Source of the DNA: Comamonas sp. Y33R10-2
GTDB taxonomy: Bacteria > Pseudomonadota > Gammaproteobacteria > Burkholderiales > Burkholderiaceae_C
Direction of reading: 5' to 3'
Assembly: GCF_019355935.1 (NCBI RefSeq)
Contig: NZ_CP079925.1
Span: 1,178,001 to 1,242,000 of the forward strand
Length of the DNA stretch: 64,000 nucleotides
Below the pieces are notes generated by a model that did no database searches, was not told where the DNA came from, and saw nothing but the letters and a program-made list of their open reading frames with translations. This document shows, piece by piece, positions 57,476 through 64,000 of the stretch. Within the stretch, counting starts at the first letter, position 1. Each line of letters opens with the position of its first letter. Both the position numbers and the translations under genes were made by a program.

Positions 57476-58351
57476 ATGAGTGAGATCAAAACCATTGGCA
57501 TCGCCGGTGCCGGAACCATGGGTGCAGGCATTGCCATCGTCTGCGCACGCGCAGGCTTTCGCACAAAGGTGTTCGACCTGAACCCTGAGTCTGTCGCCCG
57601 TGCACGTCAGCAGACCGAAGGCTTTTTGCGCAAGAGCGTGGAGCGCGGCAAGCTGGCCGCCGAGAAGCTGCCCGAGATCATGAATGCCTGGCAGGGTACC
57701 AGTGATCTGAACGATATGGCTGACTGCGATCTGGTCATCGAAGCCATCTTTGAGAGCCTGCCCGCCAAGCACGACCTGTTCAGCAAGCTCAACGCCGTTT
57801 GCCCTGAGCACACCATTTTTGCCAGCAATACCTCGACCATCAGCATCACCGAAATTGCCGGTGGCAGCGGCCGTCCTGACCGCTTTGTAGGCATGCACTT
57901 TTGCCTGCCGGCCCAACTGATGAAGCTGGTGGAAATGTCACCGGGGCTGACAACCAGCGACGCCACCTTTGCGCAGGCATGGGCCGTGTGCGAAGCCATG
58001 GGTCAAAAGCCGGTCAAGACGCAAGACACCCCTAGCTTCATCCTGAACTACTTCCTGATTCCGTACCACAACGACGCCATCCGCCTGATTGAGCAGGGCG
58101 TGGCCGATCCGGCAGACATCGACCTGGCCATCAAGACCGGCATGGGTTACTCCATGGGTCCGTTTGAGCTGCTGGATCTGGTGGGAATGGACACGCAAAA
58201 GTTGCTGTGCGAAGCCATGCATGGCGTCACCAACGAGCCGCGGGCCGCCTGCCCGCCGCTGGTCAAAAAAATGATCGCCGCAGGCTGGTTGGGTAAGAAA
58301 ACCGGCAAAGGCTTTCACAGCTATGCCGACAACAAAATGTATGGAGCGTAA
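57476..58351 (+). CDS. 3-hydroxyacyl-CoA dehydrogenase
   Basis: This 291-residue enzyme has the Rossmann motif IGIAGAGTMGAGIAIVCARAGF (GxGxxG), IEAIFESLPAKHDLFSKL, the catalytic region ASNTSTISITEIAGGSGRPDRFVGMHFCLPAQLMKLVEM with His in GMHF, and a complete C-terminal domain (GYSMGPFELLDLVGMD, GWLGKKTGKGFHSY). It oxidises (S)-3-hydroxyacyl-CoA to 3-ketoacyl-CoA with NAD. The usual HFFNP is HFCLP here, an altered motif. The next dehydrogenase-like gene starts 4 bp later. Confidence 0.93.
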   Translation: MSEIKTIGIAGAGTMGAGIAIVCARAGFRTKVFDLNPESVARARQQTEGFLRKSVERGKLAAEKLPEIMNAWQGTSDLNDMADCDLVIEAIFESLPAKHDLFSKLNAVCPEHTIFASNTSTISITEIAGGSGRPDRFVGMHFCLPAQLMKLVEMSPGLTTSDATFAQAWAVCEAMGQKPVKTQDTPSFILNYFLIPYHNDAIRLIEQGVADPADIDLAIKTGMGYSMGPFELLDLVGMDTQKLLCEAMHGVTNEPRAACPPLVKKMIAAGWLGKKTGKGFHSYADNKMYGA

Positions 58352-58355
58352 AACC

Positions 58356-59039
58356 ATGAGCAGCTACGAAATCTTTCGCGCGGGCCAGAGCAACTCCTTT
58401 CCAGACGACCACGCCCTCACCCAGCAAGCCACCAGCGGCGCACAAGGCCTGGTGTTCATCGGTGCCGATGCAGGCGCCGCCTTTGCCGCCACCAGCAATG
58501 TGGAAAACCGCAGCTTTGTGGCGTTGGAGCTGGGCAACGAATGCCTTGGCGCGCACACCGGCGAAAGCCGTGGCCAAGAAGGTTCCAACGTGGTGGGTTT
58601 TGCACGTTTTCGCATGGGTAAGGCAGATCCCTCGAACCTGATTGAGCTGGTCAAGCAGCCCCAAACCCAGCCAGACGCACTGGCTGCCGCCAAGTCCGCG
58701 TTTGAAGCGGCAGGCTTCAAAGTGGCGGTGTGCAATGACTTCCCCGGTCGCATCATCAACCGCCTGGTGCGGCCCTACCTGAACGCCGCGCTGCGCCGCC
58801 TCGATGAAAAGCTGGCAAGTGCCGACGACATGGACAAGACCCTTTGCCTGGGTCTGGGCTACCCCGAAGGTCCTATCTCCTTACTGGAGCGCACCGGCTT
58901 GGTGGAGCACTTTGATGTGACTGCAGATTTGCACGCGGCGCTGGGTCAGGAGGCCTATGCACCGGCACGCCGTGCCCAGGTGGCTAAGCAACGCGCCCAG
59001 CAGCCCGGCGAGTCTGCAGCGCTCAAGCGCGTTGCCTGA
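58356..59039 (+). CDS. Protein with 3-hydroxyacyl-CoA dehydrogenase C-terminal domain and degenerate N-terminal domain
   Basis: This 227-residue protein has a recognisable dehydrogenase C-terminal dimerisation domain (NDFPGRIINRLVRPYLNAALRRLDE, MDKTLCLGLGYPEGPISLLERTG). The first 120 residues, though, lack the GxGxxG nucleotide site and the catalytic HFFNP motif; only a short alpha-beta segment (GLVFIGADAGAAFAATSN) recalls them. It cannot bind NAD in the normal way. ATG 58356 with GGAG upstream is chosen. It may be a subunit or scaffold for the preceding dehydrogenase. It is the last gene before a terminator. Confidence 0.8.
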   Translation: MSSYEIFRAGQSNSFPDDHALTQQATSGAQGLVFIGADAGAAFAATSNVENRSFVALELGNECLGAHTGESRGQEGSNVVGFARFRMGKADPSNLIELVKQPQTQPDALAAAKSAFEAAGFKVAVCNDFPGRIINRLVRPYLNAALRRLDEKLASADDMDKTLCLGLGYPEGPISLLERTGLVEHFDVTADLHAALGQEAYAPARRAQVAKQRAQQPGESAALKRVA

Positions 59040-59049
59040 GGTAAGCCCC

Positions 59050-59070
59050 AAGGCCACTATGTGGCCTTTT
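59050..59070 (+). terminator. Rho-independent-like terminator closing the CoA catabolic operon
   Basis: AAGGCCAC (59050-59057) and GTGGCCTT (59061-59068) form a perfect 8-bp stem with a three-base loop followed by TT. It lies 11 bp past the last operon gene and before etfB, so etfBA are a separate unit or depend on read-through. Confidence 0.7.
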
Positions 59071-59123
59071 GAAAATACGCAGCAAGTAGGGCGGTAGCCC
59101 TTTAGTGTCAAAGAAAGATTGCT

Positions 59124-59873
59124 ATGAAAGTATTGGTTCCAGTCAAGCGCGTGGTGGACTACAACGTCAAAGTTCGCATCAAGTCGGACGGCACAGGTGT
59201 AGACATTGCCAACGTCAAGATGAGCATGAACCCATTTGATGAGATCGCCGTTGAAGAAGCGGTGCGTCTCAAGGAACAAGGCGTGGTCACGGAAGTGATT
59301 GCCGTGTCCTGCGGTGTGGCACAAAGCCAAGAAGTGCTGCGCACGGCCATGGCCATTGGTGCAGACCGAGGCATTCTGGTGGAAGCCGATGCAGAGCTGC
59401 AGCCGCTGGCCATTGCCAAGCTGCTCAAGGCACTGGTAGACAAAGAGCAGCCCGGTCTGGTGATTTTGGGCAAGCAAGCCATCGATGGTGACAACAACCA
59501 GACCGGTCAGATGCTGGCGGCGCTGGCCGATCTGCCCCAAGCCACCTTCGCTTCCAAGGTGGAAGTGGCCGGCGACAAGGTCAATGTGACCCGTGAAGTG
59601 GATGGCGGTCTGGAAACGGTGGCTCTGAGAATGCCTGCCATCATCACCACCGACCTGCGCTTGAATGAGCCCCGCTACGTGACCTTGCCCAACATCATGA
59701 AGGCCAAGAAAAAACAGCTGGACACTTTCAAGCCTGAGGATCTGGGTGTGGACGTGACTCCTCGCCTCAAGACCCTGAAGGTGGCAGAGCCCGCCAAGCG
59801 CGGTGCTGGCATCAAGGTGGCCGATGTGGCAGCGCTGTTGGACAAGCTCAAGAACGAAGCCAAGGTGCTGTAA
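59124..59873 (+). CDS. etfB: Electron transfer flavoprotein beta subunit
   Basis: This 249-residue protein matches EtfB throughout: [39 protein letters not shown], the AMP-binding stretch [27 protein letters not shown] and the signature [46 protein letters not shown] accepts electrons from acyl-CoA dehydrogenases and passes them to ETF-ubiquinone oxidoreductase. etfA follows after about 170 bp containing a hairpin and a repeat copy. It would serve the two dehydrogenases encoded upstream as well as others. Confidence 0.97.
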   Translation: MKVLVPVKRVVDYNVKVRIKSDGTGVDIANVKMSMNPFDEIAVEEAVRLKEQGVVTEVIAVSCGVAQSQEVLRTAMAIGADRGILVEADAELQPLAIAKLLKALVDKEQPGLVILGKQAIDGDNNQTGQMLAALADLPQATFASKVEVAGDKVNVTREVDGGLETVALRMPAIITTDLRLNEPRYVTLPNIMKAKKKQLDTFKPEDLGVDVTPRLKTLKVAEPAKRGAGIKVADVAALLDKLKNEAKVL

Positions 59874-59881
59874 GGCGCGAA

Positions 59882-59915
59882 GCGAGCGCTCTTGGAGGTT
59901 TCTAAGAGTGCTCGC
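59882..59915 (+). terminator. Hairpin in the etfB-etfA gap
   Basis: GCGAGCGCTCTT (59882-59893) pairs with AAGAGTGCTCGC (59904-59915), a 12-bp stem with one G-T pair. It may attenuate transcription or stabilise the etfB transcript end; no strong T run follows. Confidence 0.4.
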
Positions 59916-59936
59916 CCAAAAATCTATAGTGAAATT

Positions 59937-59980
59937 GGCCGCTAGCGCTTAAAGATAAAGCGCAGACAGCTATCTATTTT
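59937..59980 (+). repeat. Comamonadaceae-type intergenic repeat, copy D
   Basis: Shows GCTAGCGCTTAAAG, then AAGCGCAGACAGCTATCTATT, the same layout as copy E. It lies between etfB and etfA. Confidence 0.55.
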
Positions 59981-60045
59981 GTAATTTCTGAGTGCGAACA
60001 GGACTGCCAGCGCAGCGGGGCGCCTCGTGAATGGGGATATAGAAC

Positions 60046-60978
60046 ATGACTTCTCTTGTCATTGCAGAACACGACAACGCTTTAATCAAGGGCGCTACGC
60101 TGAACACCGTTACCGCCGCCAAGGCCTGTGGTGGTGAGGTGCATGTGCTAGTGGCCGGTGAGGGCGCGGCCGCAGCAGCGGCAGCAGCTGCCCAGATCGT
60201 CGGTGTTTCCAAAGTCATTCACGCAGACGGCACAAGCCTCAAGGACGGCCTGGCTGAGAACGTCGCAGCGCAAATTCTGAGCATCGCTGGTAGCTACAGC
60301 CACATCCTGTTCCCATCGACGGCTGCGGGCAAGAACATTGCTCCCCGCGTTGCCGCCAAGCTGGATGTGGCCCAGATCAGCGACATCACCAAGGTTGATT
60401 CCGCTGACACCTTCGAGCGCCCCATCTACGCAGGTAACGCCATAGCCACCGTGCAGTCTGCCGATGCCGTCAAGGTCATCACCGTGCGTACTACCGGCTT
60501 TGACGCTGCTGCCGCCACCGGTGGCTCTGCCGCTGTGGAAACCACTGTTGCAGTGGCTGACTCGGGCAAGAGCGCTTTAGTGGGCCGTGAAGTCACCAAG
60601 AGCGATCGTCCTGAGCTGACGGCAGCCAAGATCATCGTCTCCGGTGGCCGCGCACTGGGCTCGGCAGAGAAGTTCAGCGAAGTCATCACACCGCTTGCTG
60701 ACAAGCTGGGCGCCGCCATCGGTGCTTCCCGCGCAGCAGTTGATGCCGGCTACGCCCCCAACGACCTGCAAGTGGGCCAGACCGGCAAGATCGTTGCGCC
60801 GCAGTTGTATATAGCCGCTGGTATTTCGGGCGCAATCCAGCACTTGGCCGGTATGAAGGACTCCAAAGTGATCGTTGCAATCAACAAGGACCCAGAGGCG
60901 CCCATCTTCTCGGTGGCTGATTACGGTCTCGAAGCCGACCTGTTTACGGCTGTTCCTGAGATCGCAGGAGCGCTGTAA
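60046..60978 (+). CDS. etfA: Electron transfer flavoprotein alpha subunit
   Basis: This 310-residue protein has the EtfA N-terminal domain ([25 protein letters not shown]) and the C-terminal FAD-binding domain: [72 protein letters not shown]. It forms the heterodimer with EtfB in the cytoplasm. The FadJ-like gene follows only 2 bp later, so etfA and the beta-oxidation gene are co-transcribed. Confidence 0.97.
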   Translation: MTSLVIAEHDNALIKGATLNTVTAAKACGGEVHVLVAGEGAAAAAAAAAQIVGVSKVIHADGTSLKDGLAENVAAQILSIAGSYSHILFPSTAAGKNIAPRVAAKLDVAQISDITKVDSADTFERPIYAGNAIATVQSADAVKVITVRTTGFDAAAATGGSAAVETTVAVADSGKSALVGREVTKSDRPELTAAKIIVSGGRALGSAEKFSEVITPLADKLGAAIGASRAAVDAGYAPNDLQVGQTGKIVAPQLYIAAGISGAIQHLAGMKDSKVIVAINKDPEAPIFSVADYGLEADLFTAVPEIAGAL

Positions 60979-60980
60979 AT

Positions 60981-62975
60981 ATGAATACCTTGGTTCACAC
61001 AGAGCGCGTGGATAACGTGCTGGTGATCGATGTCGCATCGCTCAACGCCTTGCTACAAGGCCTGCAGGCCTTGGAGGCAGATGTCAGTGTGCAGGCTGCG
61101 GTTCTGCATGCAGACGGTAAGGTGTTTGCACTGGGTAGCGATGTGATCGCCGCATTGCCGCAAGCTATCTCTGCGGTGGAAAGCAGCACAAAACCAGTTG
61201 TCGCGGCCTTGCAGGGTAGTGTGCAAGGCGGGCACTGGGAGTTTGTTCTAGCTTGTGATGCACGGGTTGCGAGCGCCACCACGCGCATGGCATTGCCTGC
61301 GGTGAGCCAAGGTTTGATTCCTGGTGCAGGTACTGCACAGCGCTTGTTGCGTGGTGTAGGTGCGCTCAAGGCGCTTGATTTGATTGGCATGGGTGCGCAA
61401 CTCACCGCATCTCAAGCGCAGACGTTGGATCTGCTGGATGTGGTGGCACAAGCCTCTGTGCTGGATGCCGCTGTGAACCTGGCAAAAAGTCTGCAGGGGA
61501 GCAAGCGTCGCATGCGTGATGGTGCGGTTGCTGCGGTGGACGATGCCTTGCTGCAAACTGCCATCAAGGATGTGCTGCGCAAAGGCAAGCAGCGCCCTGC
61601 GACACAGGCGGCAGTGGCATCGATCAAGAATTCCATCGTGCTGCCGTTTGACGATGCTGCTGTCAAAGACCAGCAAGCTTTAACCCAGTTGCGCGAAGGT
61701 CGTGATGCCAAGGCGCTGCAGTACCAGTTGCAGGCCGAACAGTGCACCACCGTGTTGCCTGCTGAGTTGAACGTGGCCCCGCGTGCCATGCAGCGCATTG
61801 CGGTAATTGGCGCAGGCACCATGGGCACCGGCATTGCCATCAGTGCGTTGGACGCCGGTTTGCAGGTGCAGATTTTTGAACAAGATCAAGCGGCTCTGAA
61901 CCGTGGGGTGCAACGCGTGCAGGACTTTTATGACCAGCGCGTGGCCGTAGGCAAGTTGACACAAGACAAGGCCATAGCGCGCAAGGCGGCGTTGACCAGC
62001 ACCCTGAATTGGGCCGAGCTGGCTCAGGCGGATGTGGTGATTGAAGCCGTGTTTGAAGACCTTGCCGTTAAGCAAAACGTCTTCAAGACCATTGATCAGC
62101 ATGCCCGCGCAGGTGCTTTGCTTGCAACCAATACCTCGTACCTGGATCTGGACGACATTGCCCAAGCCACTTCACGCCCACAGGATGTGATTGGCCTGCA
62201 CTTCTTTAGCCCCGCCAATGTGATGAAGCTGCTGGAAGTGGTGCGCTTGCAAGGCACGGCTATTGACGCCATTGCCACCGGCATGGCGCTGGGCAAGAAG
62301 CTGGGCAAGCTGCCAGTGTTGTGCGGCAACGCGTTTGGCTTTATCGGTAACCGCATCTACAACGCTTACCGCAAGCAGGTTGAGTTCATGTTGGAAGACG
62401 GTGCTTTGCCCGAACAGGTGGATGCCGCGCTGCAAAAGTTTGGCTTTGCGATGGGCCCGTTTGCCGTGGCCGACTTGTCTGGGCTGGACATTGCATGGCG
62501 CATGCGCAAGTCGCAAGCGGCTACGCGGAACCCCAAGGAGCGCTATGTCTCCATCTTGGATCAGCTGTGCGAGCAGGGTCGCCTGGGTCGCAAGACCGGT
62601 TCCGGCTACTACACCTATGTGGATGGCAAAAAATCGGCAGCAGTGGATGACAGCGTCAAGGCCGTGATCGAGCAAGCCACGCAGGCACGTGGTCTGACCC
62701 GTCGCAGCCTGACGGATGTCGAAATCATGCGTCGCACGCTCATGGCGATGTGCAACGAGGCGGCATTGCTGCTGGCTGAGGGCGTGGCGCGCCAGCCTTC
62801 CGACATTGATGTGGTGCTGGTGCAGGGGTACGGCTTCCCGCGTTGGGAGGGCGGGCCTTTGTTCTGGCTCAGCCAGTTCAGCGTGCAAGAACAGGCGCAA
62901 ATGCAAACCGAGCTGGCCCAGCATGTAGGGCATGGCTTTGCCAAGGGCGATCTGGCCCTGCTGAAATTGCCCTAA
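60981..62975 (+). CDS. FadJ-like bifunctional protein with degenerate enoyl-CoA hydratase domain
   Basis: This 664-residue fusion has a crotonase domain (residues about 1-190) and a 3-hydroxyacyl-CoA dehydrogenase part (about 270-660; GAGTMGTG at 277-284, IGLHFFSPANVMKLLE, GNAFGFIGNRIYNAYRKQ, and a second C-terminal domain ending YGFPRWEGGPLFW). In the crotonase domain the first Glu is kept (E87 in GGHWEFVLACDA) but the second is A107 (ALPAVSQGLIPGAG in place of LPE), and the AGADI oxyanion motif reads ALGSDV. Hydratase activity is therefore doubtful while the dehydrogenase looks intact. A thiolase gene follows, completing a beta-oxidation unit. Confidence 0.9.
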   Translation: MNTLVHTERVDNVLVIDVASLNALLQGLQALEADVSVQAAVLHADGKVFALGSDVIAALPQAISAVESSTKPVVAALQGSVQGGHWEFVLACDARVASATTRMALPAVSQGLIPGAGTAQRLLRGVGALKALDLIGMGAQLTASQAQTLDLLDVVAQASVLDAAVNLAKSLQGSKRRMRDGAVAAVDDALLQTAIKDVLRKGKQRPATQAAVASIKNSIVLPFDDAAVKDQQALTQLREGRDAKALQYQLQAEQCTTVLPAELNVAPRAMQRIAVIGAGTMGTGIAISALDAGLQVQIFEQDQAALNRGVQRVQDFYDQRVAVGKLTQDKAIARKAALTSTLNWAELAQADVVIEAVFEDLAVKQNVFKTIDQHARAGALLATNTSYLDLDDIAQATSRPQDVIGLHFFSPANVMKLLEVVRLQGTAIDAIATGMALGKKLGKLPVLCGNAFGFIGNRIYNAYRKQVEFMLEDGALPEQVDAALQKFGFAMGPFAVADLSGLDIAWRMRKSQAATRNPKERYVSILDQLCEQGRLGRKTGSGYYTYVDGKKSAAVDDSVKAVIEQATQARGLTRRSLTDVEIMRRTLMAMCNEAALLLAEGVARQPSDIDVVLVQGYGFPRWEGGPLFWLSQFSVQEQAQMQTELAQHVGHGFAKGDLALLKLP

Positions 62976-62990
62976 AAATTTGCATTAAAT

Positions 62991-63036
62991 ATGGCTGTAG
63001 CGCTTACAGGTAAGGCGCTAACAGCTATCAATTTTT
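62991..63036 (+). repeat. Comamonadaceae-type intergenic repeat, copy E
   Basis: ATGGCTGTAGCGCTTACAGG, then TAAGGCGCTAACAGCTATCA: AGCGCTTA and TAAGGCGCT give a partial dyad. It lies between the FadJ-like and thiolase genes and is the most complete copy in the window. Confidence 0.6.
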
Positions 63037-63082
63037 AAATTTGGCCATGCGCCATAAACACTGATATCTCTGGGAGACTTTT

Positions 63083-64000
63083 ATGAGCCACGCCGTCGAC
63101 GCTTTCATCTGTGATGCCATTCGCACCCCCTTTGGCCGCTACGGCGGCGCGCTGTCGAGCGTGCGTACAGATGATTTAGGTGCGCTGCCCATTAAGGCGC
63201 TGATGGAGCGCAATCCAGGCGTGGACTGGAAGGCTGTGGACGATGTGTTGTTTGGCTGCGCCAACCAGGCCGGCGAAGACAACCGCAACGTGGCCCGCAT
63301 GTCGGCCCTGCTGGCTGGTCTTCCACTGGATGTGCCTGGCGCCACCATCAATCGCCTGTGTGGCTCGGGTCTGGATGCTGTAGGTTCAGCCGCCCGCGCT
63401 ATCAAGTCTGGCGAAGCTCGTTTGATGATTGCTGGTGGCGTGGAATCCATGAGCCGCGCCCCCTTCGTCATGCCCAAGGCCGAATCCGCCTTCAGCCGTG
63501 TCAATGCGGTGTATGACACCACCATCGGCTGGCGCTTCGTTAACAAACTAATGAAGGCCCAGTACGGTGTGGACTCCATGCCCGAAACGGCCGAGAACGT
63601 GGCTGACGACTTCAGGATCGAACGCGCGGCGCAAGACCGCATGGCACTGGCTTCGCAACAAAAGGCGGCAGCCGCCATCGCTGCAGGCTATCTGGCCAAG
63701 GAAATCGTCAACGTCTCCATTGCTCAGAAGAAGGGTGAGGCCATCATCGTGTCGCAAGACGAACACCCCCGCGCCACCACGCTGGAAGCGCTTGCCAAGC
63801 TCAAAGGCGTGGTGCGCCCTGACGGCACCGTGACCGCAGGCAATGCCTCCGGCGTGAACGACGGCGCTTGCGCCCTGCTGCTGGCCAATGGCGAAGCAGC
63901 CAAACAGTACAACCTGGTGCCCCGTGCCCGCGTGGTGGGCATGGCCACCGCCGGTGTCGCCCCCCGCATCATGGGCTTTGGCCCCGCACCCGCCGTGCGC
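63083..64000 (+). CDS. Acetyl-CoA acyltransferase/3-oxoadipyl-CoA-thiolase-like (3' end outside window)
   Basis: The first 306 residues of a degradative thiolase are seen: DAICDAIRTPFGRYGG-type start, the nucleophilic cysteine in TINRLCGSGLDAVGSAARAIKSG (about residue 93), AGGVESMSRAPFVMPKAES and TVTAGNASGVNDGACALLLAN. The sequence is close to PcaF/PaaJ-type thiolases, which cleave 3-oxoadipyl-CoA, but this branch also includes general beta-ketothiolases. The frame is open to the end of the window, so the C-terminal His/Cys motifs are not visible. It starts with a GGGAGA box 8 bp upstream and forms a unit with etfA and the FadJ-like gene. Confidence 0.93.
   Translation, partial: MSHAVDAFICDAIRTPFGRYGGALSSVRTDDLGALPIKALMERNPGVDWKAVDDVLFGCANQAGEDNRNVARMSALLAGLPLDVPGATINRLCGSGLDAVGSAARAIKSGEARLMIAGGVESMSRAPFVMPKAESAFSRVNAVYDTTIGWRFVNKLMKAQYGVDSMPETAENVADDFRIERAAQDRMALASQQKAAAAIAAGYLAKEIVNVSIAQKKGEAIIVSQDEHPRATTLEALAKLKGVVRPDGTVTAGNASGVNDGACALLLANGEAAKQYNLVPRARVVGMATAGVAPRIMGFGPAPAVR

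Noticed and set aside
52238..59039. Assignment of the cluster to steroid C/D-ring degradation
   Set aside because: The MenB-like crotonase, MaoC, DUF35 and aldolase recall steroid genes, but IpdAB-type transferase, ring hydroxylases and characteristic dehydrogenase pairs are absent from the window.
1..64000. CRISPR arrays, prophage modules or rRNA genes
   Set aside because: No regularly spaced direct repeats, phage structural genes or rRNA sequence were seen.

Overview
The window looks like a chromosomal segment of a betaproteobacterium of the order Burkholderiales, most likely family Comamonadaceae. The evidence is the Bug-type (tripartite tricarboxylate) solute receptors, the trimeric-type porin, the acnD/prpF form of the methylcitrate cycle, the class III CoA-transferase/beta-oxidation islands, and a short intergenic repeat containing TAGCGCTT...ACAGCTATCAA of a kind I associate with Comamonadaceae. 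I cannot name the genus from sequence alone.

Layout. 1-1.5 kb: two amino-acid-type ABC permeases (the first cut by the window edge) and a tRNA-Ser(GGA). 1.6-10 kb: an eight-gene leftward set (FAD oxidoreductase, DUF1365, cyclopropane-fatty-acid synthase family, chalcone-isomerase-like, MFS, DUF3833 lipoprotein, SDR, SnoaL-like). It is divergent from a MerR-type regulator with a B12-binding domain (LitR/CarH photoreceptor family), so this is probably a light-responsive membrane-lipid-modification operon. 10-13.3 kb: an arsRCBH arsenic-resistance operon behind an IS3-type remnant. 13.4-16.1 kb: an HxlR/QorB divergent pair, DUF1428 and MAPEG genes. 16.1-17.1 kb: a decayed IS481-family element lying 2 bp past the stop codon of the next gene. 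17.1-20.8 kb: a folate-independent methionine synthase set (MesD core-MetE, MesX/DUF1852, flavin reductase) with a divergent MetR-like regulator. 21-29.1 kb: a propionate (2-methylcitrate) operon with prpC, a short GntR gene, acnD, prpF and an ICL/PEP-mutase-family lyase, divergent from a ScfR/RamB-type regulator. 29.3-34 kb: small stress/envelope proteins (lipoprotein, lipocalin, PRC-barrel, DUF883, alpha/beta hydrolase) and broken remnants. 34.5-38.7 kb: an IS481 remnant and an AT-rich Bug-porin-Bug operon in which two of three genes carry single-base homopolymer frameshifts.

38.7-64 kb is a large CoA-thioester catabolic region. A leftward unit (MmgE/PrpD, Bug receptor, LysR) diverges from two more MmgE/PrpD genes. 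After an AT-rich gap a long rightward set follows: CoA-transferase, acyl-CoA dehydrogenase, MaoC, DUF35 protein, cysteine-less thiolase-like protein, MaoC, CoA-transferase, BadI/MenB-like crotonase, acyl-CoA ligase, enoyl-CoA hydratase, SDR, acyl-CoA dehydrogenase, 3-hydroxyacyl-CoA dehydrogenase and a second dehydrogenase-like protein. A terminator follows, then etfBA, a FadJ-like fusion and a thiolase cut by the window end. Together these genes would import an organic acid, activate it to a CoA ester, dehydrogenate and hydrate it, open an alicyclic ring or cleave a branched side chain retro-aldol fashion, and finish by beta-oxidation with electrons going to ETF. Propionyl-CoA released this way could be handled by the nearby methylcitrate operon. 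The substrate cannot be read from sequence, and this is the best candidate for an undescribed pathway in the window.
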